Of a DNA stretch of 64,000 nucleotides, positions 46,901 through 55,300 are shown piece by piece. Each line of letters opens with the position of its first letter. The stretch's first letter is position 1. The DNA lies in the NCBI RefSeq assembly GCF_031583065.1, contig NZ_CP134053.1, positions 806,001 through 870,000 on the forward strand. The letters are read 5' to 3'. A program made the translations under genes and the position numbers. This DNA comes from Streptomyces sp. CGMCC 4.7035. GTDB taxonomy: Bacteria; Actinomycetota; Actinomycetes; Streptomycetales; Streptomycetaceae. The notes beneath the pieces are model-generated. The model had not been told where the DNA came from, made no database searches, and was given only the letters and a program-made list of their open reading frames with translations.

Positions 46901-49172
46901 CCTGGCCGGGTTCGAGCACCAGGACGTGCCGTTCGAGCGGTTGGTGGAGGAACTGGCCCCGGCCCGTTCCCTGGCAAGGCATCCGCTGTTCCAGGTGATG
47001 CTCACCTACCAGAACAACGCCGAAGCGGTCCTGGACCTGCCGGGCGTTCGGGCCCACGGGCATGCGGTCGAGCAGGCCGGTGACACGCCGATCGCCGCTG
47101 TCGCGAAGTTCGACCTGGACGTCACGTTGTCGGAAGTCCTCGATGCCGACGGTGTCCCGGTGGGGATCCGTGGCGTGGTGACCGGATCGACGGATCTGTT
47201 CGATCCGGACACGGTGGCGGCGATCGGCCGGCGTCTCGAACGGGTACTGGAGGCAGTGGTCGCCGATCCGTCCGTGCCGTTGTCCGGGGTGGATGTGCTG
47301 GATGCCGGTGAGCTGGAACGGGTGTTGGTGGAGTGGAACGACACGGCGGTCGAGGTGGCGTCGGTGACGTTGCCGGAGTTGTTCGCGGCGCAGGTGGCGC
47401 GGACGCCGGATGTGCCGGCGGTGGTGTTCGAGGGTGGTTCGGTGTCGTATGCCGAGCTGGATGCGCGGGCGAATCGTCTGGCCCGGTATCTGTCGGGGCT
47501 GGGTGTGGGTGCGGAGTCGGTGGTGGCTCTGTGTCTGCCGCGTGGTGTGGATGTGATCGTGGCGATGCTGGCCGTGTCGAAGGCGGGGGCGGCGTATCTG
47601 CCGATCGATCCGGAGTATCCGGCGGAGCGGATCGCGTTCATGCTCACCGATGCCCGGGTGGCGGTTCTGGTCGGCATCGAGGACATCCTGGATGAGTTGC
47701 CGGCCGGTCGGGTTCCGACGGTGGCGTTGGACGATCCGCAGGTGGCCGCGGTGGTGTCGGCGATGTCCGGTGAGGTGTTGCCGGTGTCGTCGTGCGTGGA
47801 GCATCCGGCGTATGTGATCTACACGTCTGGGTCTACGGGGGTGCCCAAGGGTGTGGTGGTCACGCATGCGGGGTTGGGGAGTTTGGTGGCTTCCCAGTCG
47901 CGGAGGTTCGCGATCGGTGAGGGCAGCCGGGTGCTGCAGTTCGCCTCGGTCGGTTTCGATGCGGCCAGTGCTGAGATTTTCGTGTCGTTGTGTTCGGGTG
48001 CGTCCTTGGTGGTGGCTCCGGCACGGGAGTTGTTGCCGGGTGCCGGCTTGAGCGGTGTGGTGGCGAGGTTCGAGGTGACGCATGTGACGTTGCCGCCTGC
48101 GGTGTTGGCGGTGTTGGAGCCTGAGGATCTGGGTTCGGTGACGACGTTGGTGTCTGCGGGTGAGGCGCTGGGTGGGGAGTTGGTGGCCCGGTGGTCTTCT
48201 GGGCGGCGGCTGGTCAACGCGTACGGGCCGACGGAGACGACGGTGTGTGCGGCGATGTCGGGTGTGTTGTCGGCCGGGGATGTGCCGCATATCGGTACTC
48301 CGGTGTTCAACGCTCGGGCGTATGTGCTGGATGAGCGGCTTGTTCCGGTGCCGGTGGGTGTGGCCGGTGAGCTGTATATCGCGGGTGAGGGTCTGGCTCG
48401 TGGGTATGCGGGTCGTTCGGGTCTGACCGCGGAGCGGTTTGTCGCCGACCCGTTCGGTACTGCCACTGGTGGTGGTCGTTTGTACCGGACCGGGGATGTG
48501 GTGCGGTGGGATGCCGCGGGGAACCTGGTGTTCGCCGGGCGTGCGGATGAGCAGGTGAAGGTCCGTGGGTATCGGATCGAGCCGGGTGAGATCCAGGCGG
48601 TGATCGCCGCGCATCCGCAGGTGGCGCAGGCCGCGGTGATCGTGCGGGAGGATGCGGGCGGGGACAGGCGTCTGGTCGCCTACGTCGTCCCGACCGCCGA
48701 TGACGATGGTCAGAGCGGTGAAGGAGCTTCCGGGCTGCCGGTGGTGGTGCGGGAGTTCGTGGCCTCGCGTCTGCCGGAGTACATGGTCCCGGCTGCGGTG
48801 GTGGTGCTGGAGGCGCTGCCGCTGACACCCAACGGCAAGCTGGACCGCAAGGCCCTGCCCGCACCCGAGTCCGCGTCGGCGGCCGGTTCCGGGCGCGGCC
48901 CGGCCAACGCCCGTGAAGAGATGCTGTGCCAGGCGTTCGCCGAGGTCCTCGGACTGGAGTCCGTGAGCGTCGACGACGACTTCTTCGACCTGGGTGGACA
49001 CTCCCTGCTCGCGGCTCGCCTCGTCAGCCGGATCCGGGCGGCCCTGGGCGTCGAGGTAGACATACGGACCCTGTTCGAGGCTCCGACCGTGGCCGGGCTC
49101 GCAGCCCGGGTGGGAAATCAGAAGTCGACCAGGCCGGCGTTCCGGCCGATGCGCAATTCAGAGGAGTCCTGA
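16779..49172 (+). CDS. Giant ten-module NRPS gene B (modules 6-15)
   Basis: Complete gene of 10,797 codons, among the longer bacterial proteins (about 1.1 MDa by residue count). The start is ATG 16779, which lies in the TGATG overlap with gene A and has GGAGGAG five bases upstream. The protein begins directly at the C1 motif ([13 protein letters not shown]), with no N-terminal docking extension. Ten C-A-T modules follow: LCL, LCL, C/E, LCL, LCL, LCL, LCL, C/E, C/E, LCL by condensation type. Predicted residues: X(DALSVGAVMK), X(DAWLVGAVCK), Phe, X(DVFSVAIVYK), Asn, X(DALSVGAVMK) twice, Thr-like, aromatic twice. It ends on a T domain and a tail nearly the same as that of protein A ([14 protein letters not shown]), then TGATG into gene C. 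Modules 11/12 and 14/15 carry nearly identical A domains, showing internal duplication. Acts between proteins A and C in the same assembly line. Confidence 0.98.
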   Translation: MIPLSFAQQRLWFIGQLEGPSPLYNMPTVLRLSGEVDPAALASALQDVIGRHEVLRTVFPTAADGQPFQKILPLEEMDWNLDVVEVPAADMESAIDDATGYLFDLATEVPIRARLISAGPAEHVLVVVVHHIASDGWSMGPLARDLSAAYTARCEGLAPVWEPLPVQYADYTLWQRELLGSEDDPDSVISRQVDYWREALAGIPEELTLPTDRPRPTVASHRGHTVPFEMSAETHARLQALVLEQGVTVFMVVQAAVAVLLSKLGAGDDIPVGAAVAGRTEAALDDLVGFFVNTLVMRTDLSGDPTFIEVLDRVRQTTLAGFEHQDVPFERLVEELAPARSLSRHPLFQVMLTVQNNAEAVLNLPGIQAGWQAASTASTSAARFDLDLSLGEVFGTNGVPAGLRGGVTGSADLFDPETVAVFVERLVRVLEAVAADPSVSVSGVDVLDAGERDRVLRQWNDTDTVVPQVLVPGLFAGQVARTPDAPAVVFEGESVSYGELDARANRLARYLSGLGVGAESVVGLCLPRGVDMVVALLAVWKAGGAYVPVDPELPVERIAFMLADAGPVCVLTVSGVAGVLSGPEGASEGVPGVSVPVVVLDEPGVVAAVSSLSGGSVPVSLVSGQLAYVIYTSGSTGTPKGVAVSHGALANTVAVFTPVFGAVPGVGVLQFVSFSFDASVLDVAVALTSGARLVVASAAQRVDAGLLRDLVVSAGVRVASVVPSLLEMLSPGDLAPVEHMVVGSEAISARTAGAWAQGRVLSHAYGPTEAAVMMAAGVLDPGVAESAVVSFGRPSGNSRVFVLDERLAPVPVGVAGELYIAGAQLARGYAGRAGLTGERFVADPFDTTGGGRLYRTGDVVRWSESGELVFVGRADEQVKVRGFRIELGEIQAVIAAHPQVGQAAVIAREDVGGDKRLVAYVVPATGAEADPVVLREHVASRLPEYMVPAAVVVLDVLPLNTNGKLDRKALPAPDFTAIAGSGRGPANVREELLCQGFAEVLGLESVGVDDDFFALGGHSLLAVRLVSRVRAVLGVEVSLRMLFEAPTVAGLAARLSGAGAARSALVPWARPERLPLSFAQQRLWFIGQLEGPSALYNIPMVLGLSGEVDQAALAAALRDVIGRHEVLRTVFPTAADGQPYQQVIGLGELEWELQRVDVAVEDLPGAVAQATEYAFDLAVEVPIRAWLFSDGSGEHVLVVVVHHIAGDGWSTGPLAQDVSAAYAARLEGRAPVWEPLPVQYADYALWQRELLGSEDDPDSLISRQVEFWRDALAGAPEELALPADRLRPAVASHRGHSVPLQVPAEVYARLLSVAREQGVTVFMLVQAALAVLLSKLGAGEDIPIGAAIAGRTDEALDDLVGFFVNTLVMRTDVSGDPTFTELLGRVRETGLAGFEHQDVPFERLVEELAPSRSLSRHPLFQVMLTVQNNAEAVLDLPGVQAGGPASEQLAGTPVAAVAKFDLDVTVSEVVDAAGVPVGLNGVVTGSADLFDAESVAVIVERLVRVLEAVVADPAVPLSEVDVLDAGERRRVLVEWNDTDVVVPAATVPELFAAQAARVPDAPAVVGDGFEVSYAELDARSNRLARLLIGQGVGPESVVAVCLDRGLDLVVALLAVWKAGGAYLPVDPELPTERVSFMVADAEARCLLTSTARSGVVSGSFPSMVVDDPEVVEWLAECDGGPLMPDELAGVLFADHPAYVIYTSGSTGVPKGVVVRHAGAVNLVAPRAQQFGLDAGSRVLQFASVGFDAATWDLLLVLGSGACLVVAPAQELLPGAGLADVVARHGVTQVLLPPAVLAVLELEDLASVSTLVSGGEALGEELVARWAAGRRFVNAYGPTEITVCAVVSGPLAVGDAPHIGRPIANTRVFVLDERLRPVPVGVAGELYIAGAGLARGYVGRAGLTAERFVADPFDTAGAGGRLYRTGDVVRWSESGDLVYVGRADEQVKVRGFRIEPGEIEAALKAHPQVAQAAVIVREDAAGDKRLVAYVVPATGSEVDAAVLRAFVAERLPEYMVPSAVVVLEALPLTVNGKLDRRALPAPDFAAIAGSGRGPANVREEILCQGFAEVLGLESVGVEDDFFALGGHSLLAVRLVEWLRVRGVSVSVRALFVSPTPAGLAAASGAVAVVVPENLIPDGAQVITPEMLPLVELTEAEIQTVVAGVPGGAGNVADVYPLAPLQEGILFHHLLADGGQDAYVLPMVLEFDDRSRLDGFVGALQQVVDRHDVFRTSLVWQGLREPVQVVWRSAELPVTEMSLDTDSTDPAADLISAIGLSMDLQRAPLLDLHVAEVFGGRWLGLVRVHHLVQDHTAMDVVYDEVRTILAGRAEELPEPLPFRDFVAQARAGLDTGEHDDFFRELLAGVDEPTAAFGVSDVRGDGSGVVRAGRPMDAGLAARLREVARRLGASPATVMHVVWSRVLAVVSGRDDVVFGTVLFGRMNAGASADRVPGLFINTLPVRVRTSELDVLDAVTAMRGQLAGLLEHEHAPLALAQRASAVPADEPLFNTGFNYRHNTGGVRDESGGAGFEGVREVFSRESSTYPLTILVDDDGDGFDLAVDAVGPIDPQAVTGMLHAAVAALVPALEHALDGGARVPLSALDVLDADDRRRMLVEWNDTAAKVPSATLPELFAAQVARTPEAVAVMSESESVTYAELDVRANRLARYLAGLGVGPESVVGLCLPRGVDVIVAMLAVSKAGAAYLPIDPEYPAERIAFMLADARAAVLVGTEDVLDELPTGRAPMVALDDPQVAAQVSSMSGDALSVSLLADHPAYVIYTSGSTGVPKGVVVTHAGLGSLAATQAQRFAPGVGSRVLQFASVGFDAASWELLMALCSGACLVVASARELLPGAALAGVVARFGVTHATLPPAVLGVLEPEDLASVTTLVSAGEALGGELVARWTPGRRFVNAYGPTETTVCAAMSGVLEAGDVPGIGGPILNARVYVLDDRLTPVPAGVAGELYVAGVGLARGYVGRAGLTAGRFVADPFDTTGGGGRLYRTGDVVRWNADGELVYRGRADEQVKIRGFRIEPGEIQAVIAAHPLVAQAAVITREDAPGEKRLVAYVVPAVAGEDQGFDGADGLPSVLRELVASRLPEYMVPSAVMVLDALPLTPNGKLDRKALPGPDAATTAGSGRGPANEREEILCQAFAEILGLESIGVDDDFFVLGGHSLLAVRLASRVRTALGVELSLGTLFEAPTVAGLAERLSDAGAEQSALVPWARPGRLPLSFAQQRLWFIGQLEGPSALYNIPMVLALSGDVDSAALGSALRDVIGRHEVLRTVFPTAADGQPYQQIIGIDELDWELQSVEVAASDLDTEIAAAARNAFDLASEVPIRAWLFTDGSGERVLVVVVHHIAGDGWSTGPLARDVSTAYAARREGRAPVWEPLPVQYADYALWQRDRLGSEDDPDSLISQQVGFWREALAGTPEELALPVDRPRPAVAGHRGHAVPLQVSADVHARLLLVAREQGVTVFMLLQAALAVLLAKLGAGEDIPIGAAVAGRTDEALDDLVGFFVNTLVMRTDVSGDPTFTELLSRVRQASLAGFEHQDVPFERLVEELAPARSLSRHPLFQVMLTLQNNAEAELDLPGVQVDGHAASVTAVSVAKFDLDVAVSEVVDADGAAAGLRGVVTGSADLFDAGSVVVFAERLVRVLETVLADPSVPVSAVDVLDGDERRRVLEEWNETGFAAPEVSVPELFAAQVTRTPDAMAAVSDGVEVSYAELDARANRLARYLTGLGVGAESVVGLCLPRGVDMVVALLAVWKAGGAYLPIDPGHPVERIEFMVADAAPVCVLTVSGVPAVNAMTGVVPVVMLDDPRVSEAVSALSDADSGVPVSPGCAAYVIYTSGSTGLPKGVVVEQRSVAALVAWAGSRFGAGGEFERVLGSTSLSFDVSVFELLGPLCAGGCVEVVEDLLTLADGAADVGEVSLVSAVPSALARVLGGAGGGLAGVGRVVLAGEGLSAGVLGAVREALPGASVANIYGPTEATVYATAWFGDGDCDGDAQVREAGWVPPIGRPIGGVRAYVLDDRLAPVPVGVAGELYIAGSGVARGYLGRAGLTAGRFVADPFDAVGGGRLYRTGDVVRWNADGDLVFVGRADEQVKVRGFRIEPGEIEAVLTAHPPVAQAAVIVREDEPGDRHLVAYVVAVAGAEVDPGLLREHVSSRLPEYMVPSAVVVLDALPLNMNGKLDRRALPAPDFAALTGSGRGPANVREELLCLAFAEVLGLESVGVEDDFFTLGGHSLLAVRLVSRVRAVLGVELSLRMLFEAPTVAGLAARLSDAGAARSVLVPWARPERLPLSFAQQRLWFLGQLEGPSALYNIPMAIRLSGDVDSAALGAALRDVIGRHEVLRTVFPTAEGEPFQQVIGIDELDWGLQPVEVAAEELPGAVAAATEYAFDLAVEMPIRAWLFTDGSDESVLVVVVHHIAGDGWSMGPLAKDVSTAYAARCQGRAAQWSPLPVQYADYALWQRELLGSEDDPESLISRQVAYWRQALAGVPEQLALPTDRPRPAVASNRGHTVPLQVPADVHARLLRVAREQGVTVFMVLQAALAVLLSKLGAGEDVPIGAAVAGRTDEALDDLVGFFINSLVMRTDLSGDPTFEQVLARVRETSLAGFEHQDVPFERLVEELAPVRSLSRHPLFQVMLTVQNNAEAVLDLPGVQAGAHAASNTSMSAARFDLDVNVGEVFGADGVPAGIHGGVTGSADLFDAGTVAVIAERWVRVLEAVTADPSVPVSGVDVLDPGERRRVLVEWNDTDAVVPDALVPELFAGQAARTPDAVAVVADGVELSYAELEARANRLARYLTGLGVGAESVVGLCLPRGVDMVVALLAVWKSGGAYLPIDPEYPAERISFMLSDARAAVLVGTEDILDELPAVRVPVVALDDPQVAAVVSSVADGPVGVPVVPGQLAYVIYTSGSTGTPKGVGVTHGGLANYVVWAAGEYGPAAGGAVLHSSLAFDLTVTSVVVPLVAGSVVVASAEGGAEGLAGLVNASGGFDVLKVVPGHLPLLAELVTDAAASSAARVLVVGGEALSAGPVRDWLGRTPDSVVVNEYGPTEATVGCCVFRAVAGEPLDELVPIGRPVANTRLYVLDESLRPVPVGVAGELYIAGAQLARGYVGRAGLTGERFVADPFDTGGGGRLYRTGDVVRWDAEGNLVYLGRADEQVKVRGFRIEPGEIESVLTAHPEVAQAAVIAREDEPGDRRLVAYVVPTAGDDPDQDAGLDGDVVGSMPSLLREFVASRLPEYMVPAAVVVLDALPLTHNGKLDRRALPAPESAAVGGSGRGPANVREEMLCEAFAEVLGLSAVGVDDDFFALGGHSLLAVRLISRIRAALGAELDIRALFEAPTVAGLAARLSDAGVARSALVPWVRPERLPLSFAQQRLWFIGQLEGPSALYNIPVAIRLSGDVDQVALAAALRDVIGRHEVLRTVFPTADGQPYQQVIGLGELEWELQRVDVAAEDLPGAVARATEYAFDLAVEVPIRAWLFTAGPDEHALVVVVHHIAGDGWSTGPLAQDVSAAYAARLEGRAPVWEPLPVQYADYALWQRELLGDEQDQDSLISQQVAYWREALAGVPEELALPVDRPRPAVASHRGHTVLFEVPAAVQTRLQEIALDHGVTVFMVVQAALAVLLSKLGAGEDIPIGAAVAGRTDEALDDLVGFFVNTLVMRTDLSGDPSFEQVLTRVREAGLSAFAHQDVPFERLVEELAPARSLSRHPLFQVMLTVQNNAQAVLDLPGVRAGGQAATQLGGTPIAAVAKFDLDVTVSEVFDAEGVPSGLFGGVTGSADLFDPETVAVFVERLVRVLEAVAADPSVSVSGVDVLDAGERDRVLRQWNDTDTVVPQVLVPGLFAGQVARMPDAPAVVFEGESVSYGELDARANRLARYLSGLGVGAESVVGLCLPRGVDMVVALLAVWKAGGAYVPVDPELPVERIAFMLADAGPVCVLTVSGVAGVLSGPEGASEGVPGVSVPVVVLDEPGVVAAVSSLSGGSVPVSLVSGQLAYVIYTSGSTGTPKGVAVSHGALANTVAVFTPVFGAVPGVGVLQFVSFSFDASVLDVAVALTSGARLVVASAAQRVDAGLLRDLVVSAGVRVASVVPSLLEMLSPGDLAPVEHMVVGSEAISARTAGAWAQGRVLSHAYGPTEAAVMMAAGVLDPGVAESAVVSFGRPSGNSRVFVLDERLAPVPVGVAGELYIAGAQLARGYAGRAGLTGERFVADPFDTTGGGRLYRTGDVVRWSESGELVFVGRADEQVKVRGFRIELGEIQAVIAAHPQVAQAAVIAREDEGGDKRLVAYVIPTADADAGLVGGLPTALREHVASRLPEYMVPAAVVVLDVLPLNTNGKLDRKALPAPDFTAIAGSGRGPANAREELLCQAFAEVLGLSAVGVDDDFFALGGHSLLAVRLVSRVRAVLGVEVSLRVLFEAPTVAGLAARLSGAGVARSALVPWVRPERLPLSFAQQRLWFIGQLEGPSALYNIPMAIRLSGDVDQVALAAALRDVIGRHEVLRTMFPTADGQPFQQVIGLDDLEWELQLVQVAPTDLQAEVVAAAGYVFDLAVEVPIRAGLFSDGSDEHVLVVVVHHIAGDGWSTGPLAQDVSAAYAARVEGQAPVWEPLPVQYADYALWQRELLGSEDDPDSLISRQVEFWRDALAGAPEELALPVDRPRPAVASHRGHAVPVQVPADVHARLLSVAREQGVTVFMVVQAALAVLLSKLGAGEDIPMGAAVAGRTDEALDDLVGFFVNTLVMRTDLSGDPSFEQVLTRVREAGLSAFAHQDVPFERLVEELAPARSLSRHPLFQVMLTVQNNAQAVLDLPGVRAGGQAATQLGGTPIAAVAKFDLDVTVSEVFDAEGVPSGLFGGVTGSADLFDPETVAVFVERLVRVLEAVAADPSVSVSGVDVLDAGERDRVLRQWNDTDTVVPQVLVPGLFAGQVARTPDAPAVVFEGESVSYGELDARANRLARYLSGLGVGAESVVGLCLPRGVDMVVALLAVWKAGGAYVPVDPELPVERIAFMLADAGPVCVLTVSGVAGVLSGPEGASEGVPGVSVPVVVLDEPGVVAAVSSLSGGSVPVSLVSGQLAYVIYTSGSTGTPKGVAVSHGALANTVAVFTPVFGAVPGVGVLQFVSFSFDASVLDVAVALTSGARLVVASAAQRVDAGLLRDLVVSAGVRVASVVPSLLEMLSPGDLAPVEHMVVGSEAISARTAGAWAQGRVLSHAYGPTEAAVMMAAGVLDPGVAESAVVSFGRPSGNSRVFVLDERLAPVPVGVAGELYIAGAQLARGYAGRAGLTGERFVADPFDTTGGGGRLYRTGDVVRWSESGELVFVGRADEQVKVRGFRIELGEIQAVIAAHPQVGQAAVIAREDEGGDKRLVAYVVPATGAEADPVVLREHVASRLPEYMVPAAVVVLDVLPLNTNGKLDRKALPAPDFTAIAGSGRGPANVREELLCQGFAEVLGLESVGVDDDFFALGGHSLLAVRLVEWLRVRGVSVSVRALFVSPTPAGLAATSGAVSVVVPENLIPDGAQVITPEMLPLVELTEAEVQTVVGTVEGGAANVADIYPLAPLQEGIFFHHLLADGGQDAYALPTVLEFDGRSRLDGFLSALQQVIDRHDVFRTSVVWQGLREPVQVVWRSAALPVTEVRLDADAEDPAAELVASVGLSMDLGRAPLLDLHITEMSDGRWLGLLRMHHLVQDHTTLEVVLGEIQAVLEGRAEELPEPLSFREFVAQARAGLDTGEHEEFFRELLAGVDEPTAAFGVTDVRGDGSAVERAVLPVDPELAVRLREMSRRLGASPATVMHVAWSRVLAAVSGRDDVVFGTVLLGRMNAGAGSDRVPGLFMNTLPVRVRTTELDVQAAVAAMRGQLAGLLEHEHAPLALAQRVSGVPADEPLFTALFNYRHNTAGGAHGAGDGGARGGGFDGVRPVLARDSTNYPLTVSVDDSGAERFAVTVDAVGPIDPQAVAGMLLTAVGGVVSALENALDGGVQVPLSAVGVLDAAELDQVLRQWNDTDVVVPRGTLPEVFAAQVARTPDAVAVVSGDERLTYAQLDARANQLARLLAGHGVGPDSLVAVLMERSADLVVALLGVLKAGAAYLPIDPAYPAERIGFVLADARPSLVFTATACLPALSEVDVPVFVLDDPRTAARVADLDDSALTSAERCGSLLLDHPAYAIYTSGSTGRPKGVAVTHRNVMSLFASTMKLFEFGSDDVWSWFHSFAFDFSVWELWGALLHGGRLVVVSYEVSRSPEEFWDLLDRERVTVLSQTPSAFYQLIAAGASRPDSAAALRAVVFGGEALDPARLADWWAGRPGGRPRLVNMYGITETTVHVTYRALEAGDIGTAASAIGRGIPGLSVYVLDDGLRPVPAGVAGELYVAGAQLARGYMGRAGLTGERFVASPFGVGERMYRTGDRARWTADGDLVYLGRADEQVKIRGFRIEPGEIQAVIAEHPQVAQAAVIAREDVGGDRRLVAYVVPTADADADAADGLRAVLREHVASRLPEYMVPAAVVVLDGLPLTVNGKLDRKALPAPDFTAIAGSGRGPANVREEILCQAFAEVLGLESVGVDDDFFALGGHSLLAVRLVEWLRVRGVSVSVRALFETPTAVGLAAVAGAVSVVVPENLIPDGAQVITPEMLPLVELTEAEVQTVLGTVEGGAANVADIYPLAPLQEGIFFHHLLADGGQDAYVLPMVLEFDGRSRLDGFLSALQQVIDRHDVFRTSVVWQGLREPVQVVWRSAALPVTEVTLAADAADPAAELVASVGLSMDLGRAPLLDLHITEASDGRWLGLLRTHHLVQDHTTLEVVLGEIQAVLEDRIEDLPEPLPFREFVAQARAALDAGEHEEYFRELLGDVQEPTTAFGVSDVHGDGSKVVRTSLPVDAELAVRLREAARRLGASPATVMHVAWSRVLAVVSGRDDVVFGTLLFGRMNAGAGSDRVPGLFINTLPVRVRTGELNALDAVAAMRGQLAGLLEHEHAPLALAQRASAVPADESLFNSLFNYRHITNGGHQGADESGADRGSGFDGVRPLFARERTNYPLSVSIDDDGHGFGLVVDAVGSIDPQAVVAMLHTVVGHLVSALEDGLDGGGAQVPLSAVGVLDAAELDQVLRQWNDTGAPVSRGTLPELFAAQVARTPDVPAVVFEGGSVSYAELDARANRLARYLSGLGVGAESVVALCLPRGVDVIVAMLAVSKAGAAYLPIDPEYPAERIAFMLTDARVAVLVRTEDVLLDGLPAGLVRMVTLDDPQVAAEVSAMSDDAFSVSQLLDHSAYMIYTSGSTGVPKGVVVTHAGLGSLVASQSRRFAIGEGSRVLQFASVGFDAASAEIFVSLCSGASLVVAPARELLPGAGLSGVVARFGVTHVTLPPAVLAVLEPEDLGSVTTLVSAGEALGGELVARWSSGRRLVNAYGPTETTVCAAMSGVLSAGDVPHIGTPVFNARAYVLDERLVPVPVGVAGELYIAGEGLARGYAGRSGLTAERFVADPFGTATGGGRLYRTGDVVRWDAAGNLVFAGRADEQVKVRGYRIEPGEIQAVIAAHPQVAQAAVIVREDAGGDRRLVAYVVPTADDDADAAVAGGLPTALREHVASRLPEYMVPAAVVVLDTLPLTVNGKLDRKALPAPNFASAAGAGRGPANVREEILCQAFAEVLGLESVSVDDDFFALGGHSLLAVRLVSRVRAVLGIEVSLRMLFEAPTVAGLAARLSGAGVARSALVPWVRPERLPLSFAQQRLWFIGQLEGRSALYNVPVAIRLSGDVDQVALAAALRDVIGRHEVLRTVFPTAADGQPYQQIIGLDDLQWELQRVQVAAAELPGAVAQAVDYAFDLVSEVPIRAWLFTAGPEEHVLVVVVHHISGDGWSIGPLAKDVSAAYAARLEGRAPVWEPLPVQYADYALWQRELLGDDQDQNSLISRQVAYWRQALTGAPEELSLPVDRPRPEVASHRGHTVPVQVSADVHARIAGMARERGVTAFMVVQAALAVLLSKLGAGEDIPMGAAVAGRTDEALDDLVGFFVNTLVMRTDLSGDPTFTEVLDRVRRVSLAGFEHQDVPFERLVEELAPARSLARHPLFQVMLTYQNNAEAVLDLPGVRAHGHAVEQAGDTPIAAVAKFDLDVTLSEVLDADGVPVGIRGVVTGSTDLFDPDTVAAIGRRLERVLEAVVADPSVPLSGVDVLDAGELERVLVEWNDTAVEVASVTLPELFAAQVARTPDVPAVVFEGGSVSYAELDARANRLARYLSGLGVGAESVVALCLPRGVDVIVAMLAVSKAGAAYLPIDPEYPAERIAFMLTDARVAVLVGIEDILDELPAGRVPTVALDDPQVAAVVSAMSGEVLPVSSCVEHPAYVIYTSGSTGVPKGVVVTHAGLGSLVASQSRRFAIGEGSRVLQFASVGFDAASAEIFVSLCSGASLVVAPARELLPGAGLSGVVARFEVTHVTLPPAVLAVLEPEDLGSVTTLVSAGEALGGELVARWSSGRRLVNAYGPTETTVCAAMSGVLSAGDVPHIGTPVFNARAYVLDERLVPVPVGVAGELYIAGEGLARGYAGRSGLTAERFVADPFGTATGGGRLYRTGDVVRWDAAGNLVFAGRADEQVKVRGYRIEPGEIQAVIAAHPQVAQAAVIVREDAGGDRRLVAYVVPTADDDGQSGEGASGLPVVVREFVASRLPEYMVPAAVVVLEALPLTPNGKLDRKALPAPESASAAGSGRGPANAREEMLCQAFAEVLGLESVSVDDDFFDLGGHSLLAARLVSRIRAALGVEVDIRTLFEAPTVAGLAARVGNQKSTRPAFRPMRNSEES
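17995..19479 (+). repeat. DALSVGAVMK A-domain repeat, copy 1 (module 6)
   Basis: About 1.48 kb from the end of the C domain to the A10 region. It matches 34129-35613 with only isolated differences by eye (for example 18112 C versus T, and 18223 C versus T at 34357). The downstream copy is offset by 16,134 bases. Confidence 0.88.
19995..23160 (+). other. Module 7: LCL - A (DAWLVGAVCK) - T
   Basis: LCL domain about 19995-21335: HHIAGDG from 20382. A domain about 21350-22905: WNDT at 21381, A3 21870-21911, A10 NGKLDR at 22866. Pocket [31 protein letters not shown] gives D-A-W-L-V-G-A-V-C-K. It resembles the Phe pocket of module 8, but with T278L and A301G, so a hydrophobic or aromatic residue is likely and its identity is open. 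The adenylation core is unlike every other A domain here at the start of the acceptor loop ([17 protein letters not shown]). T-domain Ser at 23037, VEWLRVRG helix; residue 7 predicted D. Confidence 0.9.
23211..26415 (+). other. Module 8: dual C/E - A (Phe) - T
   Basis: C/E domain about 23211-24575: [11 protein letters not shown] from 23292, HHLVQDH from 23685. A domain about 24590-26155: WNDT at 24618, A3 25095-25136, A10 NGKLDR at 26115. Pocket [31 protein letters not shown] gives DAWTVAAVCK, the GrsA/Tyc-like Phe code. Closely related Phe analogues cannot be excluded. T-domain Ser at 26286 within [10 protein letters not shown] (Val where the others mostly have Ala); [15 protein letters not shown] helix, LCL-type. 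Confidence 0.91.
26448..29635 (+). other. Module 9: LCL - A (DVFSVAIVYK) - T
   Basis: LCL domain about 26448-27790: HHIAGDG from 26835. A domain about 27795-29375: WNETG at 27822 (WNDT elsewhere), A3 28302-28343, A10 NGKLDR at 29334. Pocket [31 protein letters not shown] gives D-V-F-S-V-A-I-V-Y-K. The first six positions equal the piperazic acid code DVFSVA as I remember it, but positions 322-331 differ, so I leave it unassigned. T-domain Ser at 29505 within [19 protein letters not shown] helix. The same pocket recurs in module 19. Confidence 0.89.
29667..32875 (+). other. Module 10: LCL - A (Asn) - T
   Basis: LCL domain about 29667-31010: HHIAGDG from 30051. A domain about 31015-32610: WNDT at 31038, A3 31515-31556, A10 NGKLDR at 32571. 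Pocket [31 protein letters not shown] gives DLTKVGEVGK, the established Asn code. The linker after A9 is longer than usual (about 20 residues, acidic, 32421-32475). T-domain Ser at 32742, [19 protein letters not shown] helix. The residue enters as L, because module 11 begins with an LCL domain. Confidence 0.92.
32904..36115 (+). other. Module 11: LCL - A (DALSVGAVMK) - T
   Basis: LCL domain about 32904-34255: HHIAGDG from 33288. A domain about 34260-35850: WNDT at 34287, A3 34794-34835, A10 NGKLDR at 35811. Pocket identical to module 6. T-domain Ser at 35982, VSRVRAVLG helix. From 33778 to 35464 it matches module 12 base for base except T versus C at 34357 (Met versus Thr in the ARxPDAP segment), the clearest tandem duplication in the window. 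Confidence 0.91.
33778..35464 (+). repeat. Tandem module repeat, left copy (module 11)
   Basis: 1687 bases matching 37018-38704 at an offset of 3240 bases (exactly 1080 codons) with a single mismatch seen at 34357. It covers the C-terminal half of the LCL domain and most of the A domain. Identity breaks on the left at 33777 (C versus G) and on the right at 35465, near a 3-base length difference. Confidence 0.9.
36144..39335 (+). other. Module 12: LCL - A (DALSVGAVMK) - T
   Basis: LCL domain about 36144-37495: HHIAGDG from 36528. A domain about 37500-39075: WNDT at 37527, A3 38034-38075, A10 NGKLDR at 39039. Same pocket as module 11, so two identical residues in a row are predicted. The T domain differs from that of module 11: it has the VEWLRVRG helix (Ser codon 39210) and is followed by a C/E domain, so residue 12 should be D while residue 11 stays L. 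The duplication was therefore followed by a change of the T and downstream C region. Confidence 0.91.
37018..38704 (+). repeat. Tandem module repeat, right copy (module 12)
   Basis: Partner of the repeat at 33778-35464. After 38704 this copy has an extra GGT (Gly) codon and TTGTACCGG, as in module 17, where modules 6 and 11 have CTGTATCGG. Confidence 0.9.
39384..42640 (+). other. Module 13: dual C/E - A (Thr-like DFWSVGMVHK) - T
   Basis: C/E domain about 39384-40770: [11 protein letters not shown] from 39465, HHLVQDH from 39858 (then TTLEV, where most have TAMDV). A domain about 40780-42385: WNDT at 40809, A3 [14 protein letters not shown] 41301-41342, A10 NGKLDR at 42345. Pocket [31 protein letters not shown] gives D-F-W-S-V-G-M-V-H-K: the Thr code DFWN.GMVHK with Ser for Asn at 278. 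The A8 region ([16 protein letters not shown]) is also unlike its neighbours. T-domain Ser at 42516, VEWLRVRG helix, [10 protein letters not shown] end identical to module 4; residue 13 predicted D. Confidence 0.9.
42072..42728 (+). repeat. A10-T-linker repeat, copy in module 13
   Basis: Partner of 12892-13548, in the other gene. The identity stops at the start of the C/E domain (CCAGAC versus CCAGGC). Confidence 0.9.
42690..45915 (+). other. Module 14: dual C/E - A (DAATVAAVCK, aromatic) - T
   Basis: C/E domain about 42690-44085: [11 protein letters not shown] from 42771, HHLVQDH from 43164. A domain about 44090-45655: WNDT at 44118, A3 [14 protein letters not shown] 44598-44639, A10 NGKLDR at 45615. 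Pocket [31 protein letters not shown] gives D-A-A-T-V-A-A-V-C-K: the Phe pocket of module 8 with Ala instead of Trp at 239. An aromatic substrate larger than Phe (Tyr, Trp or a modified residue) is my inference. T-domain Ser at 45786, [18 protein letters not shown] helix. Confidence 0.9.
44604..45495 (+). repeat. DAATVAAVCK A-core repeat, left copy (module 14)
   Basis: 892 bases matching 47817-48708 at an offset of 3213 bases (1071 codons), with about two differences seen (ATT versus ATC Ile near 44702, GGG versus GAG near 44860). It covers the A3 motif to the A9-A10 linker. Confidence 0.88.
45948..49112 (+). other. Module 15: LCL - A (DAATVAAVCK, aromatic) - T
   Basis: LCL domain about 45948-47300: HHISGDG from 46335 (the only one with Ser at that position). 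A domain about 47305-48870: WNDT at 47334, A3 47811-47852, A10 NGKLDR at 48831. The pocket equals module 14; the A core is a near copy of it, with a Gly to Glu change just before THVTLPPAV (48072). T-domain Ser at 49002 within [10 protein letters not shown], helix [19 protein letters not shown]; last domain of protein B, followed by the 19-residue tail. Confidence 0.91.
47817..48708 (+). repeat. DAATVAAVCK A-core repeat, right copy (module 15)
   Basis: Partner of 44604-45495. The linker after 48708 ([11 protein letters not shown]) differs from that of module 14 ([11 protein letters not shown]). Confidence 0.88.
49161..49166 (+). promoter_or_regulatory. Ribosome binding site of gene C
   Basis: GAGGAG, five bases before ATG 49172, inside the last codons of gene B. 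The arrangement is the same as at the A/B junction (GAGGAGTCCTGATG in both). Confidence 0.9.
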
Positions 49173-49174
49173 TG
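49170..49174 (+). promoter_or_regulatory. TGATG stop-start overlap, gene B/gene C
   Basis: TGA 49170-49172 ends gene B and ATG 49172-49174 starts gene C. Same geometry as the A/B junction. Confidence 0.93.
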
Positions 49175-52100
49175 CTTCCGTTGTCGTTCGCACAGCGCCG
49201 GCTGTGGTTCATCGGGCAGTTGGAGGGGCCGAGCGCGCTCTACAACATCCCAATGGTGCTGGGGCTGTCCGGCGAGGTGGACTCCGTTGCGCTCGGTGCG
49301 GCGTTGCGCGATGTGATCGGCCGGCACGAAGTGCTGCGCACAGTGTTCCCGACCTCTGACGGCGAGCCGTACCAGCGGATCATCGGCATCGATGATCTGG
49401 CTTGGGAACTCCAAGTGGTTGAGGTGACCGCCGAAGAGCTGTCCGCCGAGACGGAAGCAGCCATGGGCTGCGTGTTCGACCTGGAGACGGAGGTGCCCAT
49501 CCGGGCTTGGCTGTTCAAGGTCGGCGCGGACGAGCACGTCTTGGTGGTCGTGGTGCACCACATTGCTGGTGACGGCTGGTCGTTGGCGCCGCTGGCCAAG
49601 GACCTCTCGACCGCGTACGCCGCGCGGTCCGAGAGCCGGGCACCGCGGTGGGAGCCGTTGCCGGGCCAGTACGCGGACTACGCGCTGTGGCAGCGCGAAC
49701 TGCTCGGCAGCAGGGACGACGCGGAAAGCCTGATCTCCCAGCAGGTCGCCTACTGGCGTGAGGCTTTGGCCGGGATTCCGGAGGAGCTGGCGCTGCCGGT
49801 GGACCGTCCGCGCCCGGCGGTGTCCAGTCATACCGGGCACGCCGTGCCGCTGCAGGTTTCTGCTGATGTGCACGCGCGGCTGCTGCGAATGGCGCGTGAG
49901 CAGGGTGTGACGGTGTTCATGGTGGTGCAGGCCGCGCTCGCGGTGCTGCTGTCGAAGCTGGGCGCCGGCGAGGACATCCCGATCGGTGCGGCAGTCGCCG
50001 GCCGCACCGACGAGGGGTTGAACGATCTCGTCGGGTTCTTCATCAACACCCTCGTGATGCGCACGGACCTGTCGGGCGATCCCACATTCACGGAACTGCT
50101 GGGCAGGATTCGGGAAACCGGGCTTTCGGCACTCGGTAGCCAAGATGTTCCGTTCGAGCTTCTGGTGGAGGAGCTGGCTCCTGCCCGTTCGCTGTCGCGG
50201 CATCCGTTGTTCCAGGTGATGCTCACCGTGCAGAACAACGCCCAGGCGGCGCTGGACCTGCCGGGCCTGCGGGTCGGCGGGCAGGCGGCGGAGCAGCTCA
50301 GCGAGAAGCCGATCGCGGCAGTCGCGAAGTTCGACCTGGACGTGACGGTGTCGGAGGTCCTCGATGCCGAGGGTGTTCCGGCCGGGCTGTTTGGTGGGGT
50401 GACCGGGTCTGCGGATCTGTTCGATCCGGAGACGGTTGCGGTGTTCGTCGAGCGTCTGGTGCGGGTGCTGGAGGCGGTGGCCGCCGATCCGTCGGTGTCG
50501 GTGTCCGGTGTGGATGTGCTGGATGCGGGTGAGCGGGACCAGGTGCTGCGTCAGTGGAACGACACGGCGGTCGAGGTGCCGTCCGCGACGTTGCCGGGGT
50601 TGTTCGCGGGGCAGGTGGCGCGGACGCCGGATGCGCCGGCGGTGGTGTTCGAGGGCGAGTCCGTCTCCTACGGGGAGCTGGATGCGCGTGCGAACCGTCT
50701 GGCCCGTTACCTGACCGGGTTGGGTGTGGGTCCGGAGTCGGTCGTCGCGGTGATGATGGAACGCGGCGTGGAGATGGTGGTGGCGCTGCTGGCCGTGCTG
50801 AAGGCCGGGGCTGCGTATCTGCCGGTGGATCCGGAACTGCCCGCCGAGCGGGTGTCGTTCATGCTGGCCGATGCCGGCGTGGTCGCTGTCGTCACCGGTG
50901 CTGGTCTCTCGGGTGTGGATGCCGGTTCGGTGCCGGTGGTGGCGTTGGATGAGCCGGGTGTGGTGTCGGCGGTGTCGTCGTTGTCCGATGCTGATCCTGG
51001 GGTGTTGGTGGTGTCGGGGCATGCGGCGTATGTGATTTATACGTCGGGGTCGACGGGGTTGCCGAAGGGTGTGGTGGTTTCGCATGCGGGGATTGTGAAC
51101 CGGTTGGTGTGGATGCAGGCGCGGTTCGGTCTTGGGGTCGGGGACCGGGTGTTGCACAAGACGCCGTTCGGTTTCGATGTGTCGGTGTGGGAGTTGTTCT
51201 GGCCGTTGGTGCAGGGTGCGGTGATGGTGGTGGCCCGGCCGGGTGGTCATCGGGATCCGGGGTATGTGGCGGGGTTGATCCGTGATGAGCGGGTGGACAC
51301 GGTGCATTTTGTGCCTTCGATGCTGGAGGCGTTCCTGGGTGTGGTGGGGGCGGGGGAGTGTGGGTCGCTGCGTCGGGTGGTGTGTTCGGGTGAGGCGTTG
51401 GGTGCTGGGGTGCGGGACCGGTTCTTCGGGGTGTTCGGTTCGGCGGTGGGGTTGTTCAATCTGTACGGTCCGACCGAGGCGTCGGTGGATGTGACCGGTC
51501 ATGGGGTGGTGGCTGACGGGGCGTCGGTGGTGCCGATCGGGCGTCCGGTGTTCAACACGCGGGTGTTCGTGCTGGATGAGCGGCTTGCTCCGGTGCCGGT
51601 GGGGGTGGCGGGTGAGTTGTATCTGGCTGGTGTGCAGTTGGCGCGGGGGTATGTGGGGCGTGCGGGTCTGACCGGTGAGCGGTTCGTCGCCGACCCGTTC
51701 GACACCACTGCCGGTGGTGGTGGGCGTTTGTACCGGACCGGGGATGTGGTGCGGTGGGACGCCGATGGTGATCTGGTGTATCTGGGGCGTGCGGATGAGC
51801 AGGTGAAGATCCGTGGGTATCGGATCGAGCCGGGCGAGATCCAGGCGGTCATCGCCGAGCACCCGCAGGTCGCGCAGGCGGCCGTGATCGCGCGGGAGGA
51901 TGTGGGCGGGGACAAGCGTCTGGTCGCCTACGTCGTCCCGGCAACCGGAGCGGAAGCCGATCCGGCAGTCCTGCGGGAGCATGTCGCTTCGCGTCTGCCG
52001 GAGTACATGGTTCCGGCTGCGGTGGTGGTGCTGGACGCGCTGCCGCTGACGCCCAACGGGAAGCTGGACCGGCGGGCCCTGCCCGCACCGGACTTCGCGT

Positions 52101-52345
52101 CCGCAGCCGGTTCCGGTCGCGGCCCGGCCAACGTCCGCGAGGAACTGCTGTGCCAGGCGTTCGCGGAGGTTCTGGGGCTGGAGTCGGTCGGTGTCGATGA
52201 CGACTTCTTCGCTCTGGGCGGTCATTCTCTGCTGGCGGTGCGGCTGGTGGAGTGGTTGCGGGTGCGGGGTGTGTCGGTGTCGGTGCGGGCGCTGTTCGTC
52301 TCGCCGACGCCGGCGGGTCTGGCGGCTGCGTCGGGTGCGGTGTCG
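49172..52345 (+). other. Module 16: LCL - A (Ser) - T
   Basis: LCL domain 49172 to about 50520: SFAQRRLWF start, HHIAGDG from 49556. It departs from the other LCL domains at several conserved places: PLPGQYADY for PLPVQYADY, and ALGSQDVPFELL for [11 protein letters not shown] (50132-50167). A domain about 50530-52095: WNDT at 50555, A3 51029-51070, A10 NGKLDR at 52055. Pocket reads DVWHVSLVDK, Ser. T-domain Ser at 52226, VEWLRVRG helix; this Ser is predicted D. Confidence 0.92.
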
Positions 52346-55300
52346 GTGGTGGTGCCGGAGAACCTGATCCCGGACGGGGCGCAGGTGATCACGCCGGAGA
52401 TGCTGCCGCTGGTCGAGTTGACCGAGGCCGAGGTCCAGGCCGTGGTCGGCACGGTCGAGGGCGGTGCGGCGAACGTGGCGGACATCTACCCGCTGGCCCC
52501 GCTGCAGGAAGGCATCCTCTTCCACCACCTGCTGGCCGACGGCGGCCAGGACGCCTACGTGTCACCTACGGTGATCGAGTTCGACGGCCGTTCCCGGCTC
52601 GACGGGTTCCTCTCCGCGTTGCAGCAGGTGATCGACCGGCATGACGTGTTCCGCACGTCGGTCGTGTGGCAGGGACTGCGTGAGCCGGTCCAGGTGGTGT
52701 GGCGGTCCGCGACACTGCCCGTGACCGAGGTGGCCCTCGATGCGCAGGCGGACGATCCCGCCGCCGAACTCATGTCCGTGGTGGGGCAGACGATGGATCT
52801 GGGGCGCGCACCGCTCCTGGACCTGCACGTCGCCCGGATGCCCGGTGGCCGGTGGCTGGGGTTGATACGGATACACCATGTGACACAGGACCACACCGCG
52901 ATGGAGGTCGTGTACGACGAGGTACGCACCATCCTCGCCGGGCGTGCCGAGGAGCTTCCCGAGCCGTTGCCGTTCCGGGACTTCGTCGCCCAGGCCAGGG
53001 CCGGCCTCGACACCGGCGAGCACGAGGAGTTCTTCCGCGAACTGCTCGCCGGCGTGGACGAGCCGACCGCCGCTTTCGGCATTAGCAACGTACGCGGGGA
53101 TGGCTCCGGGGTAGTGCGGGCGAGCGAGCCTGTCGATCCCGAGCTGGCGGTGCGCTTGCTGGAGGCGGCCCGTCGGCTGGGGGCAAGCCCGGCCACGGTG
53201 ATGCACGTGGCGTGGTCGCGGGTGCTGGCGATGATCTCCGGCCGTGACGACGTCGTCTTCGGCACCGTGCTGCTCGGCCGCATGAACGCCGGTGCCGGCT
53301 CGGACCGCGTGGGGCTGTTCATGAACACCCTGCCGGTGCGGGTGCGCACCGCCGAACTCGACGTACAGGCCGCGGTCACGGCAATGCGCGGTCAGCTGGC
53401 CGGGCTGCTCGAGCACGAGCACGCGCCGCTGGCCCTTGCACAGCGTGTCAGCGAGGTGCCGGCGGATGAACCGCTGTTCGCTGCGCTGTTCAACTACCGG
53501 CACAACACTGCCGGCGGGACTCGGGGCGCTGACGAGGGCGGTGCGGCCCGGGACGGCGGCTTTGAAGGTATCCGGCCGGTGTTCGCCCGGGAAAGCAGCA
53601 ACTACCCGTTGACGGTGTCCGTCGATGACAGTGGCGCCGAGCGCTTTGCCGTGACGGTGGATGCGGTCGGACCGATCGACCCGCAGGCAGTGGCGGGGAT
53701 GCTGCTCACCGCGGTCGGCGGTGTGGTGTCCGCCTTGGAGGCGGCCCTGGACGACGGCGTGCAGGTGCCGCTGTCGGCCGTGGGCGTTCTGGACGCCGCC
53801 GAGTTGCACCGGGTGTTGGTGGAGTGGAACGACACGGACACGGTGGTGCCGCAGGTTCTGGTGCCGGGGTTGTTCGCGGGGCAGGTGGCGCGGATGCCGG
53901 ATGCGCCGGCGGTGGTGTTCGAGGGCGAGTCCGTCTCCTATGGGGAGCTGGATGCGCGGGCGAATCGTCTGGCCCGGTATCTGTCGGGGTTGGGTGTGGG
54001 TGCGGAGTCGGTGGTGGGGTTGTGTCTGCCGCGTGGGGTGGACATGGTGGTGGCCCTGTTGGCGGTGTGGAAGGCCGGTGGCGCGTATGTGCCGGTGGAT
54101 CCGGAGCTGCCCGTGGAGCGGATCGCGTTCATGCTGGCTGATGCGGGGCCGGTGTGTGTGCTGACGGTGTCCGGGGTGGCCGGGGTGCTGTCCGGGCCGG
54201 AGGGTGCGTCGGAGGGCGTGCCGGGTGTGTCGGTGCCGGTGGTGGTGCTGGATGAGCCGGGTGTGGTGGCGGCGGTGTCGTCGTTGTCCGGTGGGTCTGT
54301 GCCGGTGTCGTTGGTGTCGGGGCAGTTGGCGTATGTGATTTATACGTCGGGGTCGACGGGGACGCCGAAGGGTGTGGCGGTCTCGCATGGGGCGTTGGCG
54401 AATACGGTGGCGGTGTTCACGCCGGTGTTCGGTGCGGTGCCGGGTGTGGGGGTGTTGCAGTTCGTTTCGTTCAGTTTCGATGCGTCGGTGCTGGATGTGG
54501 CGGTGGCGTTGACGTCGGGGGCGCGTTTGGTGGTGGCGTCGGCGGCGCAGCGGGTGGATGCGGGGTTGTTGCGGGATCTGGTGGTCTCGGCCGGGGTGCG
54601 GGTGGCCAGTGTGGTGCCGAGTCTGCTGGAGATGCTCTCGCCGGGGGATCTGGCGCCGGTGGAGCACATGGTGGTGGGTTCGGAGGCGATCTCTGCCCGG
54701 ACGGCCGGGGCGTGGGCGCAGGGCCGTGTGTTGTCCCATGCCTATGGTCCGACGGAGGCCGCGGTGATGATGGCGGCCGGGGTGCTGGATCCGGGGGTGG
54801 CGGAGTCTGCGGTGGTGTCGTTCGGGCGTCCGTCCGGTAACAGCCGGGTGTTCGTGCTGGACGAGCGGCTTGCTCCGGTGCCGGTGGGTGTGGCGGGTGA
54901 GTTGTATATCGCGGGTGCGCAGCTGGCCCGTGGGTATGCGGGCCGTGCGGGTCTGACCGGTGAGCGGTTCGTCGCCGACCCGTTCGACACCACCGGTGGT
55001 GGTGGCCGTTTGTACCGGACCGGGGATGTGGTGCGGTGGAGCGAGTCCGGTGAGCTGGTGTTCGTCGGGCGTGCGGATGAGCAGGTGAAGGTCCGTGGTT
55101 TCCGGATCGAGCCGGGCGAGATCCAGGCGGTCATCGCCGCGTACCCGCAGGTCGCCCAGGCGGCCGTGATCGCGCGGGAGGATGAGGGCGGGGACAAGCG
55201 TCTGGTCGCCTACGTCGTCCCGGCAACCGGTGCGGAAGCCGATCCGGTCGTGCTGCGGGAGCATGTTGCTTCGCGGCTGCCGGAGTACATGGTTCCGGCT

